Below, piece after piece: positions 53,474 through 63,177 of a stretch of DNA of 64,000 bases. Source of the DNA: JAQAZP01 sp965531145. GTDB taxonomy: Bacteria; Acidobacteriota; JAQAZP01. Position numbers and translations under genes: made by a program. Under the pieces are notes generated by a model that was given only the letters and a program-made list of their open reading frames with translations, was not told where the DNA came from and searched no databases. The stretch covers positions 36,508 through 100,507 of the forward strand of contig CBESOE010000002.1 in NCBI GenBank assembly GCA_965531145.1. The letters are read 5' to 3'. Numbering within the stretch: position 1 is the first letter of the stretch; the number at the start of each line of letters is the position of its first letter.

Positions 53474-54613
53474 GTGGAGATAACACTGCAGCAGCTGCTG
53501 AAGGCGATGATCGAGATGAGCGGAGGATCCGACTTGCACGTCACTGCCAACTCTCCGCCGCAGATCCGGGTGGACGGCAAGCTGATCCCCTTGAAAATGC
53601 CCCAGCTCTCCGCCACCGACACCAAGAAGCTGGCCTACAGCGTGCTCACCGACGCCCAGAAACACCGCTTCGAGGAGAACCTGGAACTGGATTTCTCCTT
53701 CGGGATCAAGGGGCTGGCCCGTTTCCGGGCCAACATCTTCAACCAGCGGGGATCGGTGGCTGCGGCGTTCCGGATGATTCCCTGGGAGTGCCCGAGTTTC
53801 CAGGAACTGGGGCTGCCCAAGGTAGTCGCCAAGGTCTGCGACAGGCCCCGCGGGCTGGTGCTGGTCACCGGGCCCACCGGGAGCGGGAAATCCACCACCC
53901 TGGCGGCGATGCTGGACAAGATCAACCGCGAGCGGAGCCAGCACATCGTCACCATCGAGGACCCGGTGGAATACCTGCACCCGCACAAGACCTGCATCGT
54001 CAACCAGCGGGAGCTCGTTTCGGACACCCACAGTTTTCCCAACGCCCTGCGTTCGGTTTTGCGCCAGGATCCCGACGTGGTGCTGATCGGTGAGATGCGT
54101 GACCTGGAAACGGTGGAGTCGGCCCTGCGTATTGCCGAAACAGGCCACCTGACCTTCGCCACGCTGCACACCAACTCCGCGGCCCAGACCATCAACCGGA
54201 TCATCGATGTCTTTCCGGCGCACCAGCAGCCCCAGATCAGGGCCCAGCTCTCCTTCGTGCTGGAGGGGATCATGTGTCAGACCCTGCTGCCGCGGGCCGC
54301 TGCTGCCGGGCGGGTGCTGGCCATGGAGGTGCTCATTCCCACCCCGGCGATCCGCAACCTGATCCGCGAGGACAAGGTGCACCAGATCTACTCGTCGATG
54401 CAGACCGGTCAGTCGACCCACGGCATGCAGACCTTCAACCAGGCTCTGGCCACGCTCTACCTCCGCAAACGGATCACACTGAAGACGGCGCTCAATATCT
54501 CCTCCAACAAGGAGGAACTGCAGGAAATGATCAATCGGGGAACTGGGCTGATCAACCAGCCCGCGAAGGTGCCCGCAGGGGCACGGGGGCCCGGCGGGGG
54601 AGGTGCCAGGTGA
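53474..54613 (+). CDS. pilT: type IV pilus retraction ATPase PilT
   Basis: 379 residues from GTG 53474 (VEITLQQLLKAM), with GGGG about 8 nt upstream. It has an N-terminal PAS-like domain (~1-100; GGSDLHVTANSPPQIRVDG). Walker A GPTGSGKS lies at ~133-140, followed by TIEDPVEYLH, the Asp-box RELVSDTHSFPNALR, Walker B VVLIGEMRDLETVE (~200-213) and the His box TLHTNSAAQTI. The C-terminal AIRNLIREDKVHQIYSSMQTG is the retraction-specific AIRNLIRE motif. It depolymerises the pilus and powers twitching. The last residues (about 360-379) are Gly/Pro/Arg-rich. Confidence 0.96.
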   Translation: MEITLQQLLKAMIEMSGGSDLHVTANSPPQIRVDGKLIPLKMPQLSATDTKKLAYSVLTDAQKHRFEENLELDFSFGIKGLARFRANIFNQRGSVAAAFRMIPWECPSFQELGLPKVVAKVCDRPRGLVLVTGPTGSGKSTTLAAMLDKINRERSQHIVTIEDPVEYLHPHKTCIVNQRELVSDTHSFPNALRSVLRQDPDVVLIGEMRDLETVESALRIAETGHLTFATLHTNSAAQTINRIIDVFPAHQQPQIRAQLSFVLEGIMCQTLLPRAAAAGRVLAMEVLIPTPAIRNLIREDKVHQIYSSMQTGQSTHGMQTFNQALATLYLRKRITLKTALNISSNKEELQEMINRGTGLINQPAKVPAGARGPGGGGAR

Positions 54614-54718
54614 TGCAGATCACCAGGAGCGTCGAACTGGGGAAGAGACACCCGACGGCCGTAGAACAAGGTTCCGGCTCACCACGACTGTGCCGGCGAA
54701 TAAAGAGCGAGAACAACC

Positions 54719-55921
54719 ATGGCTAACTTCACTTGGAAGGGGCGTGACCGGAGCGGCAACGTCAAGGCCGGGATCATGGCCGGCGACAACAAAACGGCCG
54801 TGATCAGTTCCCTGCGCAAGCAGCAGATCCTGGTCACCGAAGTCAAGGAGAAGGGCAAGGAGCTCAAGCTCCCACTGTTGGGCAAGGGGGTGTCCCAGAA
54901 AGAGATTGCCATCTTCACCCGCCAGTTCTCGGTGATGATCGATGCCGGACTGCCACTGGTCCAGTGCCTGGAAGTGCTGGCCATGCAGCAGGAGAACCGC
55001 GCGTTCCAGCGGGCTCTGGATGGCGTCCGCCAGGACGTGGAAAGCGGTTCCTCACTGGCCGACTCGCTGCGCAAGCACGAGAAAGTGTTCAACAATCTCT
55101 ACTGCAACATGGTGGCCGCCGGCGAGTCGGGCGGTATTCTCGATACCATCCTCCAGCGGCTGGCCGACTACATCGAAAAATCGGTCAAGCTGAAGAAGCG
55201 GATCAATTCGGCGATGATCTACCCCATTTCGGTGATCTCCATCGCCGTGGTGGTGGTGATCATCATTCTCTGGAAGGTGATTCCCACCTTTGACACGCTG
55301 TTCAAGGGGCTCGATGCCGAGCTGCCGCTGCCCACCCGCATCGTGGTGGTGATGAGTAACTTCGTCGGCCGCTACATCGTCTTCCTGATCGCCGGGTTCA
55401 TTGCTGCGATGATCGGCCTCAAACGTTACCACAAGACCTACCGCGGCCGGCGCGTCCTCGACGGGCTGGCGCTGAAGATGCCGGTGATGGGGATGCTGAT
55501 CCGCAAGATCTCGGTGGCCCGCTTCTGCCGCACCCAGGGAACGCTGATCTCCAGCGGGGTGCCCATTCTGGAAGCGCTGGAAATCACCGCCCGCACGGCG
55601 GGCAACGCCGTGGTGGAAGATGCCATCATGGTCACCCGCAAGAGCATCGAGGGCGGAAAGACCATTGCCGAGCCACTCAAGGAAACCGACGTCTTCCCGC
55701 CGATGGTGGTGCAGATGATTGCGGTTGGTGAGCAGACCGGCGCCCTGGACGCCATGCTGTCCAAGATTGCCGATTTCTACGAGGAGGAGGTGGACGTCGC
55801 GGTGGACAACCTGGTCTCCCTGCTCGAGCCGATCATGATTTTTGTCCTCGGCACGATAATCGGCGGGATCGTGGTGGCGATGTACATGCCGCTGTTCAGC
55901 CTGATGAGCAAGATCGGTTAA
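54719..55921 (+). CDS. pilC: type IV pilus inner-membrane platform protein PilC
   Basis: 400 residues. It has two T2SSF domains (~65-190 and ~270-390), each with the typical FTRQFSVMIDAGLPLVQCLEVL and FCRTQGTLISSGVPILEALEI pattern. Three to four hydrophobic segments include ~164-186 (VISIAVVVVIIILWKVIPTFD), ~215-235 and ~375-395. It is the membrane platform turned by PilB/PilT. The preceding 105 nt (54614-54718) contains no gene. Confidence 0.96.
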   Translation: MANFTWKGRDRSGNVKAGIMAGDNKTAVISSLRKQQILVTEVKEKGKELKLPLLGKGVSQKEIAIFTRQFSVMIDAGLPLVQCLEVLAMQQENRAFQRALDGVRQDVESGSSLADSLRKHEKVFNNLYCNMVAAGESGGILDTILQRLADYIEKSVKLKKRINSAMIYPISVISIAVVVVIIILWKVIPTFDTLFKGLDAELPLPTRIVVVMSNFVGRYIVFLIAGFIAAMIGLKRYHKTYRGRRVLDGLALKMPVMGMLIRKISVARFCRTQGTLISSGVPILEALEITARTAGNAVVEDAIMVTRKSIEGGKTIAEPLKETDVFPPMVVQMIAVGEQTGALDAMLSKIADFYEEEVDVAVDNLVSLLEPIMIFVLGTIIGGIVVAMYMPLFSLMSKIG

Positions 55922-55973
55922 ACCGATTGCCGCAGCCCTTTTCATGGCCGCGGCAACGGTTTATCATTCTGCC

Positions 55974-57710
55974 ATGAGGGAAGGGACACTCCAGCGGCAA
56001 ATCGTCCGGCTGATCGTTTTCAGGGTCGTCATCGTCACCACGCTGATGGGGACCCTGTTCGCGATCCAGCTCTCCCCGGAAGGGGGGGCGGTCTTTTCCT
56101 TTGATTTCATCTACAATCTTTCCGGGATCACCTACGGCCTGAGCATCCTCTACCTGCTGCTGCTGGGCAAGACAGGCCGCTCGACCCTCTTCATCTATTT
56201 CCAGCTTTTTGCCGATGCCGCCCTGATCACCGGTCTGGTCTACTACACCGGGGGTATCGCTTCCCCCTTCTCCTTTCTCTACCTGCTGACCATCATCACC
56301 GCCGTGATCATGCTCTACCGCCGCGGCGGCTTCCTCCTGGCCTCGGTCAGCGGCATCGCCTACGGGGCGCTGGTGGATCTGCAGTATCTCGGCCTGTTGC
56401 CGGTGGAGGGGTCAGTGGCGGCCTCGGCGCCATCACCCTACACCCACTATTACAGCATTTTTCTCCACTTCTTCGCCTTTTACGCGGTCTCCTTCCTGGT
56501 CAGCTATCTCGCCGAAAACCTCAAGCGAACCGGCAGTATTCTCGAGGAACAGCGAGGCCACCTGGCCGACCTGCAGGTATTCAACGAGTTGGTGATCAAC
56601 TCCATGAGCAGCGGGCTGATCACCCTCGACCTCCAGGGGCGGATCAGCAAGGTCAACCAGGTGGCCCTGCGGCTCACCCGCTATGGCGAGGGGGAGTTGA
56701 TGGGGCAAAACATTCTCGACCTGCTGGGCCTGCCCCGGCGCTACCTCCGGCTGATCAACCGCAAGCTCTCCCGGCGCCGGCTCTACCGTTTCGACCGCAA
56801 GGTGACCCGGCGTGACGGGGTGACCATCCCGGTGGGGGTCAGCACCTCGCTGCTGCGCGACAAGGACCGGACGCCGCTGGGCTACATCATCATTTTCCAG
56901 GACCTCACCGAGATGCGGAAGCTGGAAGAGGACCTGCGGACCAGGGACCGGCTGGCCGTGGTGGGGGAGATGGCCGCCGACGTGGCCCACGAGATCCGCA
57001 ACCCGCTGGCCTCCATCTCCGGGTCGGTGCAGTTGCTCAGTGCCGATTCGGCAGCCGGAGAAGAGCACCGCCACCTGCTGGCCATCATTCAGCGGGAGTC
57101 CACCCGGCTGGACCGCAGTATCCACGAATTTCTCAGCTTTGCCCGCCCGGCTCCACTGGTGCTGCAGGAGGTGAACCTCTCGGAATTGGTCCGGGACACG
57201 GCCACCCTGTTGCGCAACAGCGATGAACTGCTGCCCGGCCACCAGATAGAGGTGGACCTGCCGGAAGGCGAGGTCAGTCTGCAGGCCGACGGCGACCGGT
57301 TGCGCCAGGTGGTCTGGAATCTCAGCCGCAACGCGCTCAAGGCCATGGCCGAGGGTGGGCGGCTGACCATCCGTCTCCAGCCGCCGGCGGATGATATGCT
57401 GTCTATCGATTTCTCCGACGAGGGTCACGGCTTTCTCGAAGATTCCCGGCGACAGGTTTTTCAGCCCTTTGCCCGCAAGTTCCGGCGGGGCACCGGACTG
57501 GGGCTGGCCATCGTCTACCGTATCATCCAGGCGCACGGGGGCCGCATCAGCATCGGCAACCTGCCGGAGGGCGGGGCGCGGGTGAGGATCGAACTCTCCG
57601 TCTCCGGGCGCCCGCTGGGGCCACCCGGGGAGCACCGCCCGGATAAAGAGCAGGAAACCATCATCGCTGATCCCGGGCCGGAAAGCCCGGTGCCGGGCGA
57701 AGAGAACTGA
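55974..57710 (+). CDS. pilS: PilS-type sensor histidine kinase
   Basis: 578 residues from ATG 55974; the alternative ATG at 55944 is equally lacking a clear Shine-Dalgarno. Six N-terminal membrane helices (~10-185) match the PilS layout. A PAS domain (~205-310) has LVINSMSSGLITLDLQGRISKVNQ. A HisKA region has MAADVAHEIRNPLASISGSVQLL (phospho-His ~345). The HATPase domain has an N box with VVWNLSRNALKAM, plus DEGHGFLEDSRRQVFQPF and GTGLGLAIVYRI. It pairs with PilR just downstream, 12 nt away, and in Pseudomonas the sensor reads pilin levels through its membrane helices. Confidence 0.92.
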   Translation: MREGTLQRQIVRLIVFRVVIVTTLMGTLFAIQLSPEGGAVFSFDFIYNLSGITYGLSILYLLLLGKTGRSTLFIYFQLFADAALITGLVYYTGGIASPFSFLYLLTIITAVIMLYRRGGFLLASVSGIAYGALVDLQYLGLLPVEGSVAASAPSPYTHYYSIFLHFFAFYAVSFLVSYLAENLKRTGSILEEQRGHLADLQVFNELVINSMSSGLITLDLQGRISKVNQVALRLTRYGEGELMGQNILDLLGLPRRYLRLINRKLSRRRLYRFDRKVTRRDGVTIPVGVSTSLLRDKDRTPLGYIIIFQDLTEMRKLEEDLRTRDRLAVVGEMAADVAHEIRNPLASISGSVQLLSADSAAGEEHRHLLAIIQRESTRLDRSIHEFLSFARPAPLVLQEVNLSELVRDTATLLRNSDELLPGHQIEVDLPEGEVSLQADGDRLRQVVWNLSRNALKAMAEGGRLTIRLQPPADDMLSIDFSDEGHGFLEDSRRQVFQPFARKFRRGTGLGLAIVYRIIQAHGGRISIGNLPEGGARVRIELSVSGRPLGPPGEHRPDKEQETIIADPGPESPVPGEEN

Positions 57711-57722
57711 GGTGGGATGCCT

Positions 57723-59135
57723 ATGAAAGACGACGCACCGAAAATCCTGGTGGTGGACGACGAGAAAAGCATGCAGGAGTTCCTCGCCATCATGCTGAAA
57801 AAGGAGGGCTGTCTGCCCTTCTGCTCCGGGTCGGGGGAAGACGCCTTGAAAAAGCTCTCCTCCCAGGAGTTCGATGCGGTGATCACCGACCTCAACCTGC
57901 CCAACCTCGACGGCATCGGGGTGCTGCGGGAGGTCCGGGAACGGCAGCCGGGGACGCCGGTGATCATGATCACCGCCTATGCCACCGCCAAGACGGCCAT
58001 CGAGGCGCTGAAGCTCGGGGCGTACGACTACGTGATGAAGCCGTTCAACGTGGACGAATTGAAGAACATCGTCTCCAACGCCCTGGAGAAGAAACGGCTG
58101 ACCAGCGAGAATATTCACCTGCGCCGCCAGTTGCAGGACGCCGACGGCCTGGGCGGCATGATCGGGGTCAGCGAACAGATGCAGCAGCTCTTCGCCCTGA
58201 TCAAAAAAATCTCCCGGACCCAGTCCAGTGTGCTGATCACCGGCGAGTCAGGCACCGGCAAGGAACTGGCGGCCCGGGCGATCCACCAGAGCAGCTTCCG
58301 TTTCGACAAGCCCTTCGTCTCGATCAACTGTGCCGCCATGCCCGCGGAACTGCTGGAGAGCGAACTCTTCGGCCACGTCAAGGGCTCGTTCACCGGGGCG
58401 GTGGCCAACAAGAAGGGGCTCTTCGAGACGGCCCACAACGGTACGCTGCTGCTCGACGAGATCGGCGAGATGCCGGTCAATATGCAGGCCAAGCTCCTGC
58501 GGGCGCTCCAGGAGCGCTCCATCCGGCGGATCGGGGGTCTGGACGAGATCGCGGTGGACGTGCGGCTGGTCTGCACCACCAACCGGGACCTGGATGCCAT
58601 GGTGGAGGAGGGCGGGTTCCGCGAGGATCTCTTCTACCGAATAAATGTCATCCGCCTGCACCTCGCCCCCCTGCGCGAGCGGCCCGATGACATCCCCCTG
58701 CTGGCCGAGCACTTCCTCACCCGGCTCAGCGGCGAGATGGGCAAGTCGATCGCCTCGGTCTCCCGGGAGGGGATGAGGCTGCTCCGGGAACATCGCTGGC
58801 CGGGGAACATCCGCGAACTGGAAAACGTGATCGAACGGGCGGTGGCCCTGGAGAGCAACGAGGTGATCATGCCCGAGAACCTGGCGGCCATCGCCGCGGC
58901 TCCCACCGGTCCGGCGCCACCGGTGCCCGGGGAGATCCCGGCGGAGGGGTTTGTCATCGAGGATTACCTGCGCGACATCGAAAAGCGTTTCATCGTCCAG
59001 GCGATGACCCAGGCCGGGGGCAACATGACCCGGGCTGCGACCCTGCTGGGGATGAGTTTCAGGTCTTTCCGCTACTACGTTAAAAAATACGAACTGAAAG
59101 AAGGCGGGGCCGGAACCACGGGCTCCGGGAACTGA
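57723..59135 (+). CDS. pilR: PilR-type NtrC-family sigma-54-dependent response regulator
   Basis: 470 residues. ATG 57723 lies 6 nt after GAGGTGGG; ATG 57717 abuts it. A receiver domain (~7-120) has VVDDE and the phospho-acceptor ITDLNLPN. The AAA+ domain (~140-375) has Walker A GESGTGKE, the sigma-54 contact loop in the form GSFTGA, Walker B LLLDEIGEMP, and RPDDIPLLAEHFL. A C-terminal Fis-type helix-turn-helix (~425-465; GGNMTRAATLLGMSFRSFRYYVKKY) binds DNA. It should activate pilA, whose upstream region holds a sigma-54 promoter and two matching inverted repeats. Confidence 0.95.
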   Translation: MKDDAPKILVVDDEKSMQEFLAIMLKKEGCLPFCSGSGEDALKKLSSQEFDAVITDLNLPNLDGIGVLREVRERQPGTPVIMITAYATAKTAIEALKLGAYDYVMKPFNVDELKNIVSNALEKKRLTSENIHLRRQLQDADGLGGMIGVSEQMQQLFALIKKISRTQSSVLITGESGTGKELAARAIHQSSFRFDKPFVSINCAAMPAELLESELFGHVKGSFTGAVANKKGLFETAHNGTLLLDEIGEMPVNMQAKLLRALQERSIRRIGGLDEIAVDVRLVCTTNRDLDAMVEEGGFREDLFYRINVIRLHLAPLRERPDDIPLLAEHFLTRLSGEMGKSIASVSREGMRLLREHRWPGNIRELENVIERAVALESNEVIMPENLAAIAAAPTGPAPPVPGEIPAEGFVIEDYLRDIEKRFIVQAMTQAGGNMTRAATLLGMSFRSFRYYVKKYELKEGGAGTTGSGN

Positions 59136-59141
59136 TCGCGG

Positions 59142-61622
59142 ATGAATGCACCTGCCACAGCAGGTCGGGGATCGCTTCCGGCTGCAGCGCTGCTCCTGCT
59201 GTTGATGACGCTGCTCTTCTTCCCCGGTGCCTTTTCCGGTGGTGCCCTCTACTACCGGGACCTCTTCCGTGTCCATCACCCGGCCAAGACCATCGGCCTG
59301 GAATCGGTGGCCACGGCTGGAGAACTGCCCTGGTGGAGCGACCGTCACTCCCTGGGCCAGCCCTTCCTGGCCGATCCCAACTTCACGGTCTTCTACCCCT
59401 CGAACCTGCTCTACCTGGTGCTGCCCTTCAACCTGGCTTTCAACCTGCACGTAGTGCTCCACGTCTTTCTGTGCGGGTTCTTCACCCTGCTGCTGGCCCG
59501 GCACCTCCGCTTTTGCTGGCCGGCGGCGCTGGTGGCCGCCGCGGCCCTGGCCTTTGGCGGGTTCACCCTCTCCCTGGGAAACTTCTACAATGCTGTGGCC
59601 TCGGCCAGTTACCTGCCGCTGGTGCTGCTGTTCTTTCTCGCCGGCTGTGCCGTTCCCCGGGGCGACGAACAGCGGGCCGTCCCCTGGCGGCGGACCGCCG
59701 GTCTGGCCGCCGGGGCCGGTCTGGCACTGGCCCTGCAGTTTCTCGGCGGGGAACCGGTCTACCTCTTTCTCACCGCCGGTCTGCTGGTGCTCGGGGCGGG
59801 CACCGGGCTGATCCTCCGCCGGCTTCGCCCGGGGCCCACGGCGCTCTTCCTGGTGCTGGCCGCCCTGCTGGCCTCCCTGGTGGCGGCGGTGCAGCTGTTG
59901 CCCAGCCTGGAGTTGATCCCCTGGACCGACCGGGGCAGCGGGTTCACCCTTGAGGAGGCGGCCCACCATTCGGTCCACCCCTTCCGGCTCTGGGAACTGG
60001 TCTGCCCCGGCCTGTTCGGTGACCCCCACAGCCTCTCCTTCTGGGGCTTCTGGGGCCACGGCTGGTTCGACGGCAGTTTCCCGTACATCATTTCAATCTA
60101 CACCGGGGCCGGGATGCTGCTGCTGGCCCTGGCCGCACCTTTTGGCCGCCGCACCAGGCCGGCCATCCTGCTCTGGGCCGGGGCGCTGTTCTTCGTCTTT
60201 CTCGCCCTGGGCCGGCACACAGCACTTTTCCCAGCGCTGTTTCAGGTGCTCCCCGGCGCGGGGGTGATGCGCTACCCGGTGAAGTTCCTCTTCCCGGCAC
60301 TGGTCTGCCTGGCCCTGCTGGCCGGATTGGGGGCGGAGATGGCCTGGAACGGGGTGGGCGGTGGCCGGCGTCGGCCCCTGGCCCTGGGCTCGGCCGTTGT
60401 GGCGCTGCTCTGTGGGGGAGTGCTGACGGCGCTGGCCCTTGGCTGGCGGCCCGGCTTTGACCGCATGCTTGCGGCCCATGGCGTTCCCCAGGGGCCCCTG
60501 GACGCGGCGGCCCTGGGTATGACCGCCGCGGCCGCCCGCGGCCTGACTCTGGGGTGCGCCTCCGCAGTGTTGCTGGCCCTCTGCCTCTATTTCCGAGGGA
60601 CGCGGCGGCGGGTGGCGGCGGTGTCGCTCTTTGCCCTGGTGGCCCTCGACCTGCTCTTCGCCCTGGGCGGCCTCAACCCGGCGGCGCCGCCCGATTTTTA
60701 CCACCCCACCTCGCCGCTGCTCCAGGTGATCGAGGCCCGTGAGTCGGCATCGGTCGGGGGTGGTGGCGAGTTCCGCCTTTACCACGACTCGGGGAAGGAC
60801 ATCCCTTCGGTGCAGCTTCGGGCCCCGGAGGACGACCGGCTCTGGCACTTCCACTGGATGCGGCAGGCCCTCTTTCCCATGACCGCCCCGCTGGACTACG
60901 CGTTTGAACCGAACTGGGACGGACTCTACCTCGATCCGGCCCACCAGGCGGCCCGGGTGGCCCGTACCCTGCCCGGGACGGACCGCGCCAGGTTTCTCGG
61001 CCTTTTCAACGTGCGCTATGTGGTGCAGTTTCGCCCGGCCGAGGAGCCGTTGCTGGAGGAACTGGCCCGCTGGTCCGGCGGAGCGAACCTCGAGGCCCGG
61101 CTGCTGCTGAACCGGGCGTGCCTGCCCCGGGCCTACTGGGTTCCCCGGGCCGCGCGGCGACCCACTGAACCCCAGGTGGTTCTGGCGCTGGTCTCCCCGG
61201 AGTTCGACCCCCGGCGTGAGGTGGTGCTGGAGGGGGAGACGTCGGACGTGCCCGTTGCGGATCTCGCCGATGACGCCCCCGGGGCATCCGCTGCGGTCCG
61301 CTGCACAATCAACCGTCGGAGCGGGGGAGAGGTCGAGGTGGAACTGGACTGTCCGGGGCCGGGATACCTGGTGCTTGGTGACGCCTGGGCTCCGGGGTGG
61401 CGGGCGGAGGTGGATGGTGTTCCGGCCCTCATCGAGCGGGCCAACCTGGCGGTCCGGGCGGTGCGGGTCCCCGGGGGAGAGCATAACGTGATCTTCCGCT
61501 ACCAGCCCAGGTGGCGGCTCGCCGGGCCGCTGGCTTCGCTACTGGGTCTGGTGCTGGCGGGGGGTCTGATCCTCGCCGGGGCGTTGCCCAGCCGGCGGAA
61601 GGAGCGGAGGGCCGGGCCATGA
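59142..61622 (+). CDS. YfhO-like polytopic membrane protein
   Basis: 826 residues. It begins with a hydrophobic segment, then the typical motif FSGGALYYRDLFRVHHPAKTI and FLADPNFTVFYPSNLLYLVLP (~30-95). About 12-13 membrane helices follow to ~510. The C-terminal ~300 residues are soluble, with PRAYWVPRAARRP and LVLGDAWAPGWRAEVDG, the latter a beta-sandwich signature of the YfhO family. A final helix (~800-820) ends the protein. The GT-C-like fold suggests a glycosyltransferase working outside the membrane on a lipid-linked sugar. It overlaps the next sulfatase-fold gene (ATGA). It lies between pilR and pilA, and pilin or surface-glycan modification is possible. Confidence 0.8.
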   Translation: MNAPATAGRGSLPAAALLLLLMTLLFFPGAFSGGALYYRDLFRVHHPAKTIGLESVATAGELPWWSDRHSLGQPFLADPNFTVFYPSNLLYLVLPFNLAFNLHVVLHVFLCGFFTLLLARHLRFCWPAALVAAAALAFGGFTLSLGNFYNAVASASYLPLVLLFFLAGCAVPRGDEQRAVPWRRTAGLAAGAGLALALQFLGGEPVYLFLTAGLLVLGAGTGLILRRLRPGPTALFLVLAALLASLVAAVQLLPSLELIPWTDRGSGFTLEEAAHHSVHPFRLWELVCPGLFGDPHSLSFWGFWGHGWFDGSFPYIISIYTGAGMLLLALAAPFGRRTRPAILLWAGALFFVFLALGRHTALFPALFQVLPGAGVMRYPVKFLFPALVCLALLAGLGAEMAWNGVGGGRRRPLALGSAVVALLCGGVLTALALGWRPGFDRMLAAHGVPQGPLDAAALGMTAAAARGLTLGCASAVLLALCLYFRGTRRRVAAVSLFALVALDLLFALGGLNPAAPPDFYHPTSPLLQVIEARESASVGGGGEFRLYHDSGKDIPSVQLRAPEDDRLWHFHWMRQALFPMTAPLDYAFEPNWDGLYLDPAHQAARVARTLPGTDRARFLGLFNVRYVVQFRPAEEPLLEELARWSGGANLEARLLLNRACLPRAYWVPRAARRPTEPQVVLALVSPEFDPRREVVLEGETSDVPVADLADDAPGASAAVRCTINRRSGGEVEVELDCPGPGYLVLGDAWAPGWRAEVDGVPALIERANLAVRAVRVPGGEHNVIFRYQPRWRLAGPLASLLGLVLAGGLILAGALPSRRKERRAGP

Positions 61623-62977
61623 ATCGGGGCTGCCTGACCGTGGCGTTGTGCGCCGTACTCACCCTGACCGGTTGTGCCCCTGACCCGGGGCAGCGGGATC
61701 TCGATCCGCGGCCCAACATCCTGCTGATCACCCTCGATACCCTGCGGGCGGACTATCTCGGCTGTTACGGCAGCCCGGATGTGGAAACACCCAACATCGA
61801 CCGGCTGGCGGGGGAGGGTGTCCAGTTCATGCGCGCCGTTGCGCCCTCTCAATGCACCAACCCGTCCCATGCCTCGATCATGACCGGGCTCTACCTCGCC
61901 GAACATGGTGTCTATGACAATTCCACGCCCCTGGCCGACGAGGCGGTGACCCTGGCCGAACTGCTGGGGGCCGAAGGGTATGAGACCATCGCCGCGGTCA
62001 GCGCCAGACACCTCAACCCGAAGAACTCCAATTTCGGGCAGGGGTTCCAGACCTTTCTCCGCTGCGGCCCCACGGAGATGGCCGCCGGCAAGCGAAACCG
62101 CAAGCTCTTCCGGGCCATCGGTTCCGCGGCCCACCGCCCCTTTTTCGCCTGGGTGCACTACTTCGATCCCCACGGAGACTACGACCCCCCCGACCCCTTC
62201 CATACCAGATACCCGGTGGCGGACCGGTTCGACCCGGTGGCCTCCCGTCCCTGGATGGATCTTTCGGAGAAGCGCCTGAGACAGGGGCAGGTGGATCCCG
62301 ACGAGGTGGTGGCGCTCTACAAGGGCGAGGTCAGCTACCTGGACAGCGAGATCGGTCGGCTCCTCGGACTGCTGGAGGAGAAGGGGCTGCAGGGACAGAC
62401 ACTGGTGGTGCTGGTGGCGGACCATGGTGAGAGCATGACCGAGAAGGATATCCACTTCTGCCACGCCGGCCTCTACAACCAGGTGCTCCACGTGCCTCTG
62501 CTGCTCCGCTGGCCCGGGCGGCTGGCCCCCGGCCTCCGGGTGGAGACGCCGGTGAGCCCGGTGGATATCCTGCCCACCCTGTTGCAACTGCTGGATCTCC
62601 CGGCCCCGGACCACCTCTCCGGAGCCAGTCTCGTCCCGGTGATGGAGGATCCCGGCCGGCGATTGGACCGGCCGCTGTTCAGCGAGGCGGTTGGCGGTGT
62701 GATCCGTTCGGTCCACCTGGACGGATACAAGTTTATCAAGGCTTACCCGGGGAAGGACTGGTCGGTCACCGAGGACCATCTCTACCGCCCCTTCGGCGAT
62801 GACTACCGGGAGGAGCAGGACCTGCTGTCCATCGACCCCCAGCGGGCGGAGCTGATGGACCGGTTGCTGACCCGCTGGCTGGATGCCGCCGCTGGACGGG
62901 CTCTGCCCAGCCGCCAGCGGGAAAAGCTGGACCGGGAGACCGAGGAGGCCCTCCGACAGCTGGGCTACCTCGAATAA
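61619..62977 (+). CDS. sulfatase-fold lipoprotein
   Basis: 452 residues. The ATG at 61619 overlaps the YfhO-like stop and has GGAGCGGAGG upstream. A type II signal peptide has lipobox LTLTGC (Cys about 19). The metal motif TLDTLRADYLGCYG lies at ~38-51. The catalytic position in TNPSHASIMTG (T80) is Thr where formylglycine sulfatases have Cys, and His stands where they have Arg. The second metal motif is ADHGESM (~267-273), and YFDPHGDYDPP is kept. It ends EEALRQLGYLE. This is a second member of the class at 1290, but as a lipoprotein. Coupling to the YfhO-like gene suggests both act on the same envelope polymer. Confidence 0.82.
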   Translation: MNRGCLTVALCAVLTLTGCAPDPGQRDLDPRPNILLITLDTLRADYLGCYGSPDVETPNIDRLAGEGVQFMRAVAPSQCTNPSHASIMTGLYLAEHGVYDNSTPLADEAVTLAELLGAEGYETIAAVSARHLNPKNSNFGQGFQTFLRCGPTEMAAGKRNRKLFRAIGSAAHRPFFAWVHYFDPHGDYDPPDPFHTRYPVADRFDPVASRPWMDLSEKRLRQGQVDPDEVVALYKGEVSYLDSEIGRLLGLLEEKGLQGQTLVVLVADHGESMTEKDIHFCHAGLYNQVLHVPLLLRWPGRLAPGLRVETPVSPVDILPTLLQLLDLPAPDHLSGASLVPVMEDPGRRLDRPLFSEAVGGVIRSVHLDGYKFIKAYPGKDWSVTEDHLYRPFGDDYREEQDLLSIDPQRAELMDRLLTRWLDAAAGRALPSRQREKLDRETEEALRQLGYLE

Positions 62978-63018
62978 TGGCCCAATCCTCCCGGAAATCT
63001 GCTACCACCCTCGAAAGC

Positions 63019-63055
63019 TGACACATATTGTCACCCTCGTGACGGTTTCTTGTCA
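63019..63055 (+). promoter_or_regulatory. candidate PilR enhancer: two TGAC/GTCA inverted repeats
   Basis: TGACACATATTGTCA (63019-63033) and TGACGGTTTCTTGTCA (63040-63055), starts 21 bp apart, about two helical turns. They lie about 135-170 bp upstream of the predicted pilA transcript start, a normal distance for a sigma-54 activator. Confidence 0.6.
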
Positions 63056-63161
63056 GACGGACATCGACGCCGGGCCCCACCAAAGCTGTGTAAAAATGAT
63101 AAAGCTAAAGTTTGCAACCATTTTGCCGATTCGAATGTTGATCCATGAATATTCTTGAAAG

Positions 63162-63177
63162 TGGTACATGGATTGCA
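63162..63177 (+). promoter_or_regulatory. sigma-54 (RpoN) promoter of pilA
   Basis: TGGTACATGGATTGCA: GG at -24 and GC at -12, 10 bp between, near the consensus TGGCAC-N5-TTGC. The predicted start is near 63188, giving a leader of about 47 nt. Confidence 0.82.
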
